64,000 nucleotides of DNA, taken from Sympetrum striolatum. Taxonomy: Eukaryota > Arthropoda > Insecta > Odonata > Libellulidae. Position numbers and translations under genes: made by a program. Positions 23,110 to 34,965 of this stretch are shown piece by piece. How positions within the stretch are numbered: position 1 is the first letter of the stretch; each line of letters opens with the position of its first letter. Location: the NCBI GenBank assembly GCA_947579665.1, contig OX388343.1, forward strand, positions 90,810,254-90,874,253, given 5' to 3'. The notes beneath the pieces are model-generated. The model worked only from the letters and a program-made list of their open reading frames with translations. It did not search any database and was not told where the DNA came from.

Positions 23110-24399
23110 ATGGAGAGAGTGAATACTATTGCAATAAATCTAGAGAATGTGCCGGTCAGGCCGTCTCCCTTGCAGATTCATCAGTTTATAGTGAATCAGT
23201 TGAAGCTGACAGTGAATGAAGTCTATGGAATCCAGTTGATGCCGATGATTAAGACGGTTTATGTTAAACTTGCAAATTCGGAATATTTCGAAAAGGTGTT
23301 GGAAACGTATGGTGGTCAAATGAAATTTTTTAATGAGGACGGTGAAAATGGATTTGTTACTATAGAGCCAGCAACCGGAAAAAGAGTGACAGTTAAAATA
23401 TTACATGTACCATTTGAATTAGAGATGGATATAGTTGTAAATGAATTGAAAAAATACGGTAAAATTATCAAGGTTGAAGTAAACACATGGGGAGGGGAGG
23501 GTTTTCTTCCTGTTGGAACAGGTACGAGATCAGTCAGAATGGAATTAAAGAAACAAATTCCATCGTATATCTATGTCGGTGGGGTTCGTGCTATGATTTG
23601 GTATCATGGTCAAATTTTGACGTGCTCAATTTGCGGAGATTCGGAGCATTTAATAAAAGACTGCCCCCGACTTGGTGTGCCCATTCTACAAAGACGCTAT
23701 GCAGATAGCTTTGGTGTATTAAGTAGGGGTGAGCAGGAGGACTTCCCTTCTTTACCTGCAAAGAATACTGTTGGAAAAGAAGTGAATACGTCGGAGCATT
23801 CGAAGAGTGGAAAAAGCGTCCAATCTATCACACCAACTATAGACAAAGGAGAGGCTTCAAAAAATAAAAAACATGTAAAGGATATAGAAATAACAGAAGA
23901 AGGATGAGAAGGTCCTTCGCAAAATTCCAGCCGCACATTAGAGGTGGAAGCGGATATTTCTTCGACCATCCCAATGGAGGAGACAACGGAAGAAGCAATC
24001 TGATTAGAAACTGCAGTGTTGAAGGTCGTTGAGTTGGACAAAAACCCGGAAGATAAATGCGAAGGGGATAAGGAAAATGGAGCATCAAAACGATTCGAAA
24101 CAGAATCGTTTGACGAAGGTAAGCCTGACAATGTTGTGAAAAGACGAAAGAAATGGGAGCCAAATCTAAATGTCCCAAGGAAAGCAAAACGGAAAAAGAA
24201 AGAGGAAAATGAGGTGGAAGAGATGGAAGTCGTAAGTGCAGAAGGAGGGTACACCAAGAATGGTTCGAAAGGGATCGAAGCAGCATTAGACGCGAACGGC
24301 GACCGACCAGTGGGGAAAGTTCTGCACCGTAAACACAAGAAGGAAACGGAGGACGAAGACCCAAGTGAAAGGGGAGAAAAACCTAGCAGCAGTCCATGA
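23110..24399 (+). pseudogene. LINE ORF1: RRM-like fold plus CCHC zinc knuckle, two stops
   Basis: ORF1 protein, expected to bind element RNA. Residues 1-170 look like two RRM-type modules (VNTIAINLENVPV; RVTVKILHVPFELEMDIVV). Then comes a perfect CCHC knuckle with C172, C175, H180 and C185, and a long charged tail with Lys/Arg-rich stretches (RRKKWEPN, RKAKRKKKEENE). ATG at 23110 is the first in frame after the 5' UTR. The same frame runs to 24399 but is broken by TGA at 23905-23907 and 24001-24003. The sequence between and after the stops continues the acidic/basic tail, so this is one ORF of about 430 codons. Its stop overlaps the ORF2 start as ATGA, suggesting termination-reinitiation. This layout is typical of the L1/Tx1 group. 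Confidence 0.8.
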
Positions 24400-27300
24400 A
24401 GAATAGCCGTTTGCGAGTCGCTACGTTGAACATAGCAGGTATTTCAAATACGCTGAAAGTGAAAGCGACAAAGGAATTTATGTTTGCAAATAAAATTGAT
24501 ATTTTTTGTTTACAAGAAGTCACGCAAGAGTTTATTGATAAGTTTGAAGGATTCACGAGGGTTTTCAACATAGGAGAGGAAAATAGAGGAACAGCAATAT
24601 TAGTTAGAAAAAAATTCAACATGTATGATCCGAAAATATTACCCAGCCAACGGCTGATTGCAGTTACTATTAACGGCTATAAAATTGTAAATATTTATGC
24701 ACCGAGTGGAAGTGGAACATCAAAAAGAAAAGAAAGAAGAGACTTTTTAAAAAATAACTTGGTAAAAATTATAAGCCCGTCAGACTCCAGAATAATATTA
24801 TTAGGTGACTTTAACAGCATAATATCTGTAAAGGATTCATCGGCAAACTCAACAGAAGTGCATTATCCAGTCGAGAAAGATATCAAAGAGATGTTGAATA
24901 TGATGGGCCTCAAAGACACACAACAGCTCCAAAATCCCCTCGAGACTATCTATACCAGGTATGGAGGGAAAATGGCCACTCGCCTTGACAGAATTCATGT
25001 CAGTAAGGATCTGTTCTATCAAATAGAGAAGAGCGAAACAATTCCGGTGTGGTTTTCCGATCACTCGGCCGTCATAACCACTATCACTGAAGGCAGCCTC
25101 AATAGACCCAACCATCGGCAAGCGGCTTGGATATGGAAGCTAAAAACCCATACACTGAGAGATGAAGAAATCAAATGTAGCTTTGGTAAAGAATGGACGA
25201 AATGGAAAAAGAGGAAGAAAGACCACGTCTCTTGGTTGGAATGGTGGAGTACGACCAAACAAAAAATTAGAAGGTTCTTCATTTACACTGAAAAAGTGAA
25301 GAACGAAGAGGAGAGGGCTACAATAAAATTTTACAACGATGTCTTGCTTGAGGTCATGGGGAAAAGTGAACTGATTACGGAGGACTTCGAAACAATTAAG
25401 GATACAAAAAACTGGTTGGCTAAAAAGTATGTCCAACTTAACCAACGTAAATACAAACAATACTACGGTTCGAATTGGATACTGAAGGAAAAAATGTCTG
25501 TTTACGAATACGCAAGATTAAAGAAAAGGCAGAAATTGCGTCAGATCCCATACCTATTGAACGACAATGGTCAACGATACACAGATACTGAAAACATAAA
25601 GGTCGAGATATACAAACACTTTGAGGCCATTTTAGGGAAAGAGAAAGTAGACCCACCAGAAAGTGATTACAACTTTATTATTCCCAAAGATGTTCTAAAA
25701 GATGGAGAAAAGGATTTTCTTGAAGGAGATTTAAGTCAGGCAGAAGTAGAAGCAATAGTTAAAGCTCTCCCTAAAAATAAATCTCCGGGAATTGACGGAC
25801 TGCCCTATGAGTTTTACCAGGAATATTGGAAAATCATTGGTAAAGAGATATTCAATGTGTTACAGGAATGTTTTAATGAGGGGAAGCTGGATGAAGAACA
25901 AAGGAAAGGAATAATAGTGCTGGTTCCGAAAACCGCCAATCCCCAAAGATGCACCGAGTATAGGCCGATAACATTAATGACCACGGATTATAAAATCCTT
26001 GCGAAGATTATAAAGGCAAGACTACAGTCAGTGTTGGGAGACAAACTAGAGAAGGAAAACTACACGATCTCGAAGAATAATAATATTATTGATATCCTAA
26101 CCTTAATCAGGGACGTGATCAAGTTATCAGAAAAAGAAGACAGAGAAGAAAGATATATCATCGCTATGGATATCGAAAAAGCCTTCGACAGCATATCCAT
26201 AAAATATCTCACAAAAGTCCTTGAAAAATATGGGATACCTGAGAAAATAACCGATCTGATCAAGGTATTCAACTCGGACTTAAAAGGTAAAATAAAAGTT
26301 GGTCAAGATCTAACAGCTGACATTAAAATAAAACAATCTATAAGACAGGGATGTCCGTTATCAATGCTCCTGTTCGCAATCGGGATCGATCCCTTGATAA
26401 AAAGGCTCAAAGAGAAAGTGAATGGAATACAAGTGGAGGGAAACATACACCAAGTAGCAGTTTATGCGGATGACTTAACGATGTTGACAACAAACCTTAA
26501 TGAGGTAGATGACCTCTCTGAAGGCATTCCATAAAATAAGTGGCCTGACCGCAAACGGAAGGAAAACCCATACATTGCGCCTTGGAGGTAAAAATATGAG
26601 AGAGAGCGAAAGTGGAATGCTCAGTGAAGAGATAAAAATCCTGGGAGTCAAATGGAAGAACACATTGAAGGAAACGATAGAGCTCAACTGGAATGAAAAA
26701 ATAAATAAGCTTAGGAATTATTACAGTCAGCAAAGGCAGAGAAATTCAAATATTTTAGAAAAGGTTACCATCGTTAATGACATGGCCCTAGCAAAATTTT
26801 GGTACATGGCACAGGTGCTACCAATGCCAAAACAAATAGAAAGCTTAGCAAAAATAATCTCAGGGAAATATTTGTGGTCAACCTATATGTTTAGAACAGC
26901 CTTTCAACAAAACATAATGAAGTTTGAGAAAGGAGGATTGGGTCTAATAGACATATGAACAAAGGCAAAGGCACTACTCATTAGACAATATATAAAGGAC
27001 TTAAGAGGAGAGGACTTGGCGGTGAAGAAACGTTGCAAGGGAGCATTTGATAAAATGGGGGAAAAAGAAAACTTCAAAAAATTTATCGATACATTTACTC
27101 ATGTCCTACAAATTCTGCCATAAGGGAGCCGTGCTACAACAAAAAAAATTCAGCAGATTCTTCGCGAGAAAACGAGTGAAGAACAAACAAATAAATACCC
27201 GATAAACCCGCACGGACTAAACCTATCGAAAGTGACTTCCAATTTATCAGGAAACCACGTATCATAGAAGGACCGTAGTGAGATTTACGTAATAGTTAAC

Positions 27301-27675
27301 AACTTGCATCCTACAAACGAAAGACTCTTTAGGATAGGAAAGCAATCTCACGAAACTTGCGAAAAATGTGGTAAAATAGACACAGACCTACACAGATTCG
27401 TAAGTTGCAACAGAAACTGGGAAGAAATTAGGAGAATTTACCGCACGTTAAACGTATTTGGAGAAAAGGACATCGAGGACAAAAAGTTATTATTCTTCGA
27501 TTTTAAGCTATTCCCTAAATGGAAACATGAGTGCTTACACTGGCTAGTATTAAAATATGTATCTTGGACTAGAAAAAATAGGGTAGGGGAATGGAAGGAT
27601 TTCAAATAAAATATCAGAAGGGCATTAGAAACGAAATATGAAAATTATAAGCTGTGTTTAAAAGAACTTTTGTAA
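24396..27675 (+). pseudogene. LINE ORF2: APE-type endonuclease and reverse transcriptase, broken
   Basis: The N-terminal AP-endonuclease-like domain has its key residues: N12, E41 (CLQE), Y101 (YAPS), D138/N140 (GDFN), D198 (LDRI), and SDH at 221-223. The RT follows with NKSPGIDGLP, YRPITLM..DYKILAK, AMDIEKAFDS, RQGCPLS and YADD (690-693). After residue ~705 a one-base frameshift (about 26505-26515) moves the reading to the next frame, which carries the thumb and the C-terminal domain with a zinc-finger-like C..C..H..C (CEKCGKIDTDLHRFVSC). In that frame there are stops at 26956 (TGA), 27121 (TAA), 27265 (TAG) and 27607 (TAA), and the end is at 27675. Catalytic residues are intact but the protein cannot be made whole. 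The motif set fits the L1/Tx1 group better than CR1 or RTE. Confidence 0.88.
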
Positions 27676-27712
27676 ATTAAAAAAAATAATAAATTTTGAA
27701 ACAGATCAATTT

Positions 27713-27767
27713 GTTAGAGCGCCATGTTAATAACACGAGATCGGGGGTTCGATCCTCCAATGGGCCA
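27713..27767 (+). pseudogene. 3' part of a tRNA-Ile(AAU) inside the LINE 3' UTR
   Basis: The stretch starts in the D arm (GTTAGAGCGCC), has an anticodon loop TTAATAA (anticodon AAU), a T loop TTCGATC with a nearly complete stem, and ends ATGGGCCA, the 3' acceptor strand and discriminator base expected of eukaryotic tRNA-Ile(AAU). The 5' acceptor strand and half the D arm are missing. About 200 bp of AT-rich sequence separates it from the A-tail, so it is inside the retroposed unit, not flanking DNA. The identification rests on recalled family sequence, not a search. Confidence 0.65.
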
Positions 27768-27979
27768 AGTCATCTGGAAATAGCTATGGAACAATAAATT
27801 TAAATGTTATTAATAATTAAAATTGTATTGAACTTTGATCGTATTAAGAATTTTTGTTAACGATGAGAGCATAATATTTTTGCTTATGTGTAAAGAACTG
27901 CATTTGTATTGTATCTTGTAAGTACTCAATCTGTATTTGTCAGGTGGAAAATAAACTATTCAAAAAAAAAAAAAAAACA

Positions 27980-28029
27980 GCACTCTTCCAGAGAGACGAA
28001 GGTCCCGGGTTCGATACCCGGCCCCGTCA
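27980..28029 (+). tRNA. 3' half of plus-strand tRNA-like, unit 8
   Basis: Only the anticodon 3' arm, T-arm (GGGTTCGATACCC) and terminator run remain. The 5' half is replaced by the LINE A-tail, so the A box is gone. Confidence 0.6.
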
Positions 28030-30353
28030 GACTTTTTTTCAGTTCGTTTTTCATTGGAAATTTTCCTGGTTGCTTGCCATTATGTGCAATATACCTTTAA
28101 CCCTTTCCACATAATCTTCTACACATCATCTATTTGTAAAGATAAATATTCAACGATTGACGAAAGCAGATTTAGTGAAGATCGCAAACGTTTCCCAGAT
28201 TCAGTGATTGTAATCTTTGGGGGAGCTGTGAAGTTGCATCTAAATTTCCAAAATGGCATGCCTAATCAAAAAGGTAAAGCCTGTTTCTACGCAAGAAGTG
28301 ATTGATTTATTGTTTTTCGAGTGCCTCCATTGCGGGTAAGATTCAATCTTTCTGTCGTAGGTGCTTTACGTTTGTTTCTGAATTATCATTACATTAGTGT
28401 TATTTTGAGAGTGATATTTCTTGACCTATTTCTGTGGTGTTTAATCATCCTTTATCCTTGAGTTCAATTTTTGAAATATCTCCTTATTTATGTGATCTTC
28501 GAATATTTGTGGACTTCATTACATATTTCTTTTCTTTGTTCATTGGTTTGCGAATAACTATATCCTAACATTTGAAATCTAAATAAGATTATGAGGAACC
28601 AACACTGCAACAATATTATTTATCAATTTAATTTCCCCTTTGAGATTCAACAGGCGCTCTCTCTTGGTGCCCCACGCGATCTTTTCGTAAGGAATTTTTC
28701 GACTCCTTGATCTTTCTTTTTATATTTAAATGATGCGATCCTTTTAATGGGATATGGAAGCTGGATCGGAAGGTTGTGATTTCGTTACCGTTCCATAGGT
28801 AGGCATCTTTTAATGGGTCAATGGATTATTGCTGAGTTCTTGTGGAAATATTCAAAACGAGTCTACTATCTACTAGGTTACCTCTGTTTTTTAAGATATT
28901 AGGTCCGAAATAACGGCAAAAATGGTAAGTTTTCTCCCATTTTATAACAAACAGCTGGAAATAATTCCTTTTCTTACCATACATTCCGTGTAAAGTTCCC
29001 ATGGGAATCGAAATACGAATAGCCGTACTGGAATTTTAAGAAAAGTTAGAAATATATAGAATATTTTGACAAAGATTCCCAGTTTTCTCTGAATTCTGCG
29101 TGAATTGCTTCAAAATGGAATTTGGTCACGGAATGTTCTCGTATATCTCTTCAAAACCTGTAAATTGGAATTAGTTAACAAATATTTTACGTAAAGGGAG
29201 CAAAATAAATCAAATATTTTGCCAGAATGCCAAGTTTTCGCAAATTTCCTCCTAAATTAATTGCAAAAAATGTAATTTTTGTCAATATTTTGAACGACCT
29301 CTTAGAAATCTTCAAAGTGAGGACGTGCTTGACTACGTACCCTAGGTTTGAAGCTATAAAGAGAAGTAATTTAGGCAGAAATGCCGTATTCTCCGATTTC
29401 TTCCTAAACCGATGGTAAAAAAGGTTTATTTTATTTATTTTTCATCAAGTATATTTAGCACAAACATTCATTTTATAGGCAATGCTCTGTCAGATATTAT
29501 AAACATCTTTAAAACGAGATCAAATTCAACTATGAGTACTTGTGTTTTAAGCAAGTAAGCTCCATAAAACTGAAAATTTGGGCAAAAATACGAAGTTTTC
29601 GAACATTTCTTCGTTATTTGTTGATAAAACTGCCATTAATTTATTTATGCTGAGGTCTCGTGGATATATTCAAAAAAAGTCTAATTTCGACTTGAATTGA
29701 TCTGTTTTTCTTAAAATATTACGTCCAAATAACTTCAAATGCTTGCAAAATTCCAATTTCTCCCATCAATATCCCATTCAATCGCAAATTGCTGAAAAAA
29801 ATCAACTTTCATTCAACCTACCAAATATTATCCGTAAATTTTCACAGTGTATACAGAGCGTACCAGAGCTTTAACAAAAGCAAGAAATATATAGAACATT
29901 TTATCGAATATTCCCAGTTTTCCCTAATTTCTCCTTAAATTGCTTCAAAATGAAATTTGTTTATTATTTTTCGGATGGTCTCTTAATAACTAGTATAATA
30001 CGAAAAGTTAACGAAAAATTTAACTAAAGCGAGCAATATAATTAAACATTTTGTCCAAAATGGGAAGTTTCCGCCAATATCTTCGTAAATGCTTGAAAAA
30101 TGAAATTTCTGTAAATATTTTGAACGACCAATAAAAAAACCACAAAGCGAGACAAAGTGTTTACTTGGATTCGAAGAGCCAAAGTAATTCGGGCTGATAT
30201 GCCGTATTCGCCAATTTCTTTGTAAACTGATTGTAAAAATGGTTTATTTTATTTATTTATTTCAAGTCTCACAAACATAAATTTTATGGACTACTGCAAA
30301 ATAGGATGGTAGAAAAACAATCAAACAAGGCCATTCCGTAATGGAAAAAAATC

Positions 30354-30444
30354 AGACTAGCCTGGATTCAAACCCGCGTCCAGAACGTCCCCGGCTAGTG
30401 CGAAAGCGTGAGGGTGACGATAGCCTCTCGGCCACCATGGCCGG
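30354..30444 (-). tRNA. tRNA-Ser-like sequence, unit 8
   Basis: Subfamily B version with a longer variable arm (an extra GAACGTCCCC stretch) and a changed T loop (GGATTCAAACCC on the plus strand). It is more decayed than the A copies. Confidence 0.5.
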
Positions 30445-31484
30445 TGACGTATTTCCTATTCTTAAATTGCCCGCAAAAAATTAAATTCCTTGGATAATAT
30501 TTGGAAATGTCACGTTATATCTTCTAAACGAGTCCCATTTCGACTACGTTCATAATTATAATCAAAATATCATAATAAATCGTATTTACAGTAATTATAA
30601 CTTAAGACGAAAATATAGATCACTAAAAGAGACGCTTTCATTCATTCGCAATGCCCACACTACGCAGAATTTCTTTTTGAACATTCGAATGGCCCACCTA
30701 CCCAGAATGCACCGTGGGAAAGAAAAGCTAGGAACTCGGATAAAAATTACGATTTTAGATGTCCTGCTACGGCCGAATGGGTAATGATTTTTCCACGAAA
30801 CTTTATAATTTTGTTTTTAAATTCTTTAGTTTACTTTTGACCTCGGAAAAAGCCTACGATGCTGCTCCAAGTCTATCCACGAATGTGCTGAATGGATATT
30901 GAAATGTATTGAATTGCAAAGGGAATATGCAATAAAAAATGTTTCATAGAAATTAATTACGTAAAACGGAAGATTTCTTATTATTAAGCTCGCGAACTTA
31001 ATCCATATCGTACTCATTGTTGAAACTGCAATTACAGAAATAAAGATGGGAGTCGATAACGTAAGACGTACGAGGTGCAGCTAATGGCATGACCGAATTC
31101 CTGATGGTGCGCATCACATTCGCAGGAAAATTAAATTTCAATGTCCAGAGCTCGAATTTCGAGATGCCCATTTCTTTTGATGCGGCGTTATTTTCGAGTA
31201 AATACGGTATTATGTAATTGATTCATGCATCATAATGAACCTGCGTCATCTAGTATAAAATGGGGAAAGAAAACTGCTCAATTATCGTCGAAAAATAATG
31301 CTGTGTCATTAGATAAACTTAAATAAATATGTTACCTCTCGAGAAAAGGTTTTTCGGTAAACGCAATGAGTATATCTGTAATATCAGATGATAATAAATA
31401 GATTAGCTAAAATCGTGCCAAAACTTTAATTCGTTTTCTGGAGCTATTTTATGCCAACTTTGAAAGTAAAGGTAAATTAAAATC

Positions 31485-33783
31485 AAAGTTTGCTATTTTA
31501 AAGTAAAACCGGACTTCTTTTAAGTAGATTCAAGTCTATCGTCATTTTTTCACGCATTTCTTTGTACTCCGTACGAATAACGGGCAAGAAAAAAGTCTGA
31601 GGGGACCGGGAATCGAACCCGGGATCTTTCTCTCCATGAGTCAGTTGGAAGAGTGCCTTAACCAGCTCAGCCATCCGGCCACAAAACTTTTCTCACGCCG
31701 AATTGAGCACAGGCAAGATAGCCTAGATGGTAAAAGCACTCTTCTAGAGAGACGAAGGTCCCGGGTTCGATACCCGTTCCGGTCAGACTTTTTTTCAGTT
31801 CGTGTTTCATTGGAAATTTTCCTGGTTGCTTGCCATTATGTGCAATATACCTTTAACCCTTTCCACATAATCTTCTACATATCATCTATTTGTAAAGATA
31901 AATATTCAACGATTGACGAAAGCAGATTTAGTGAAGATCGCAAACGTTTCCCAGATTCAGTGATTGTAATCTGTGGGGGAGCAGTGAAGTTGCATCTAAA
32001 TTTCCAAAATGTCATGCCTAATCAAAAAGGTAAAGCCAGTTTCTACGCAAGAAGTGATTGATTTATTGTTTTTCGAGTGCCTCCATTGCGGGTAAAATTC
32101 AATCTTTCTGTCGTAGGTGCTTTACGTTTGTTTCTGAATTATCATTACATTAGTGTTATTTTGAGAGTGATATATAACCTATTTCTGTGGTGTTTAATCA
32201 TCCTTTATCCTCGAGTTCAATTTTCGTAATATCTCCTTATTTATGTGATCTTCGAATATTTGTAGACACTATTACAAATTTCCTTTCTTTGTTCATTGGT
32301 TTGCGAATAAATATATCCTAACATTTGAAATCTAAATAAGATTATGAGGAATCAGCACTGCAACAGTATTATTTATCAATTAAATTTCCCCGTTGAGATT
32401 CAACAGGCGCTCTCTCTTGGTGCACCACGCGATCTTTTCCTAAGGAATTTTTCGACTCCGCGATCTTTCTTTTTATATTTAAATGATGCGATCCTTTTAA
32501 TGGGATATGGAAGCTGGATCGGAAGGTTGTGATTTCGTTACCGTTCCATAGGTAGGCATCTTTTAATGGGTCAATGGATTATTGCTGAGTTCTTGTGGAA
32601 ATATTCAAAACGAGTCTAATATCTACTAGGTTACCTCTGTTTTTTAAGATATTAGGTCCGAAATAACGGCAAAAATGGTAAGTTTTCTCCCATTTTATCG
32701 CAAAAAGCTGGAAATAATTCCTTTTCTTACCATACATTCCGTGTAAAGTTCCCATGGGAATCGAAATACGAATAGCCGTACTGGAATTTTAAGAAAAGTT
32801 AGAAATATATGGAATATTTTGACAAAGATTCCCAGTTTTCTCAGAATTCTGCGTGAATTGCTTCAAAATGGAATTTGGTCACGGAATGTTCTCGTATATC
32901 TCTTCAAAACCTGTAAATTGGAATTAGTTATAAAAATATTTTACGTAAAGGGAGCAAAATAAATCAAATATTTTGCCAGAATGCCAAGTTTTCGCAAATT
33001 TCCTCCTAAATTAATTGCAAAAAATGTAATTTTTGTCAATATTTTGAACGACCTCTTAGAAATCTTCAAAGTGAGGACGTGCTTGACTACGTACCCTAGG
33101 TTTGAAGCTATAAAGGGAAGTAATTTAGGCAGAAATGCCGCATTCTCCAATTTCTTCCTAAACCGATGGTAAAAAAAGTTTATTTTATTTATTTTTCATC
33201 AATATATTTAGCACAAACATTCATTTTATAGGCAATGCTCTGTCAGATATTATAAACATCTTTAAAACGAGATCAAATTCAACTATGATTACTTGTGTTT
33301 TAAGCAAGTAAGCTCCATAAAACTGAAAATTTGGGTCAAAATGCGAAGTTTTCGAACATTTCTTCGTTATATGTTGATAAAACTGCCTTTAATTTATTTT
33401 TGCTGAGGTCTCGTGGAAATATTCAAAACGAGTCCAATTTCGACTTGGTTTGATCTGTTTTTCTTAGAATATTACGTCCAAATAACCAATTCAAATGCTT
33501 GCAAAATTCCCATTTCTCCCATCAATATCCCATTCAATCGCAAATTGCTTTAAAATATCATTCAACCTACTAAATATTATCTTTAAATTTTCCAAGTGTA
33601 TACAATAGGCGTACCAGAGCTTTAGCAATAGCAAGAAATATATAGAACATTTTATCGAATATTCCCAATTTTCCCTTATTTCTCCGTAAATTGCTTCAAT
33701 ATGAAATTTGTTTATTATTTTTCGGATGGTCTCTTAATAACTAGTATAATACGAAAAGTTAACGAAAAATTTAACATAAGCGA
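31485..33783 (+). repeat. Macrosatellite unit 9, left part (subfamily B)
   Basis: First 2.3 kb of a subfamily B unit. It is interrupted after AACATAAGCGA by the BEL/Pao element and resumes at 47610. In unit 8 the uninterrupted site reads AACTAAAGCGAGCAATA (about 30020). Confidence 0.9.
31598..31785. tRNA. Head-to-head tRNA-like pair, unit 9
   Basis: Minus-strand member about 31598-31681. Plus-strand member about 31711-31785 has B box GGTTCGATACC but a weakened T stem (CCCGTTCCGG). Subfamily B marker GAAGGTCCC is present. Confidence 0.55.
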
Positions 33784-33784
33784 T

Positions 33785-33962
33785 TGTACACTTGAAAATT
33801 GCTTTATTTCTCAAAAGGCTACAAGTGGCGACCTTACTATGCGCCGTCTGGCTCGAGACTGGTTGCCTCGTGGCCAGGTAAAAAAACAGGAAAAATGATA
33901 ACAAAAGAAATGAGGTCTGCGCTAGGCGAACTAACGGCGGGAAGACAAAATTCGCCTAAACA
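33785..33962 (-). repeat. BEL/Pao 3' LTR
   Basis: 178 bp, starting TGTTTAGGCG and ending TGTACA on the minus strand, with the TG..CA ends of LTRs. It pairs with the copy at 47433-47609. Just before it on the minus strand lies a purine-rich tract (GGCGGGCGGGA, about 33963-33973), the expected primer for plus-strand DNA synthesis. Confidence 0.88.
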
Positions 33963-34008
33963 TCCCGCCCGCCTCGTCCGGAGGTCGAAATGTCAGAGGC
34001 TCCGAATA

Positions 34009-34965
34009 TCAGTCAGCTGCATTCGGCATCGGCAGTGGGCTGAGTCGCATTATTGGCCTCTGTAGCTCCGTATTCGTCATCTTGACGGTAACGACTCGAA
34101 CGTGCCCGTCAGGTCCAGGGTGCACTTTGGTGATGCGGCCCAAAGGCCACTTAGAAGGCGGGTAGCGCTCGTCACGGACGATCACTAGCTCTCCTACTTC
34201 AAAATTGTTCCTCGGATCACGCCACCGATTCCGCTGTTGAAGGTGGTGCAGATATTCTTGGGACCATCTTCTCCAGAAGTTCAGCCGCATCCGCTGCACA
34301 AGCTGCCACCTAGATAACTTGTTATCATTAGGACACTCGGGCTCTGGAATTGTAAATAAATTTTCCCCGATTAAAAAGAGCGCCGGAGTCAGGGCATTCA
34401 GGGCATCAGGGTCAGAGGTAAGAGTGCAGAGAGGTCGAGAATTGAGGCAGGCCTCAATCTGAATAAGAAGAGTAGTGAATTCCGCAAATGTCATAGTGTG
34501 TTCACCAACTACTCTGCGCAGATGATGTTTGGTCGACTTTACACCAGCCTCCCAGAGGCCTCCGAAATGAGGTGAACCAGGTGGTATAAAGGACCAATGG
34601 GTTCCATCGTTTGCCAGAGATGATGCAACTTCCGCGTAGAATGCAGAAGCAGCACCAAACATCTTGCGCAGCTTCTTGAAAGCCCCTTGGAAGGTCGTGG
34701 CGTTATCGCTGTACAGGGTATTGCACACTCCTCGACGACCAACGAAGCGCCGGTAAGCTGCCAGGAACGATTGAGTGGTGAGATCGCTGAAAGCTTCAAG
34801 ATGTACTGCTCGTGTGACAAAGCATACGAACAATGCCACATAGCCCTTGTACGAGCGATGTCCTCTGCCTTTAGTGGTATGTAAATAGTACGGCCCGGCA
34901 TAGTCGAGAACAGCTACACTAAAAGGGCGCGCTGGTGTTGTCCTCGATGCAAGAAGATCACCCAT
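34009..34965 (-). pseudogene. BEL/Pao integrase domain
   Basis: An open stretch of about 318 codons with the DDE catalytic triad of retroviral-type integrases: D21 in VLDYAGPY, D87 in LYSDNATTF, and E139 in GGLWEAGVKS. The C-terminal part includes VGELVIVRDERYPPSKWPLGR, the usual BEL/Pao DUF5641-like tail. It lies in a different frame from the upstream RT/RNase H part. A zinc-binding fragment (CVKCH) sits just upstream in this frame, followed by a TGA at about 34990. The protein is therefore cut off from the polyprotein. The domain itself is unbroken. Confidence 0.88.

Larger units (their letters stand above)
22939..27979 (+). mobile_element. L1/Tx1-like LINE, near full length
   Basis: A ~5.0-kb non-LTR retrotransposon: a short 5' UTR with GC-rich stem-forming stretches (about 22990-23070), ORF1 with a zinc knuckle, ORF2 with endonuclease and reverse transcriptase, a 3' UTR holding a tRNA-Ile fragment, a possible poly(A) signal AATAAA at about 27951, and an A-run at about 27962-27976. 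The flanks do not form a normal target duplication: the left side is a subfamily A unit at offset ~509, and the right side is a subfamily B unit that begins inside the plus-strand tRNA-like. It separates the two satellite subfamilies. Confidence 0.85.
27980..31484 (+). repeat. Macrosatellite unit 8, 5'-truncated (subfamily B)
   Basis: Begins in the anticodon arm of the plus-strand tRNA-like, directly after the LINE A-tail, and runs to the next unit start. It carries subfamily B markers shared with units 9 and 10: GAAGGTCCCGGG, CCTGGTTGCTTGCCATTATG, and GGAAGGTTGTGATTTCGTTACC near 28770. The LINE insertion site of units 3, 5 and 6 is empty here (about 29625). Confidence 0.88.

Noticed and set aside
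23905..24003. In-frame TGA codons in LINE ORF1 as selenocysteine or programmed readthrough sites
   Set aside because: The element has many other breaks (frameshift, TAA, TAG), so simple decay is sufficient.
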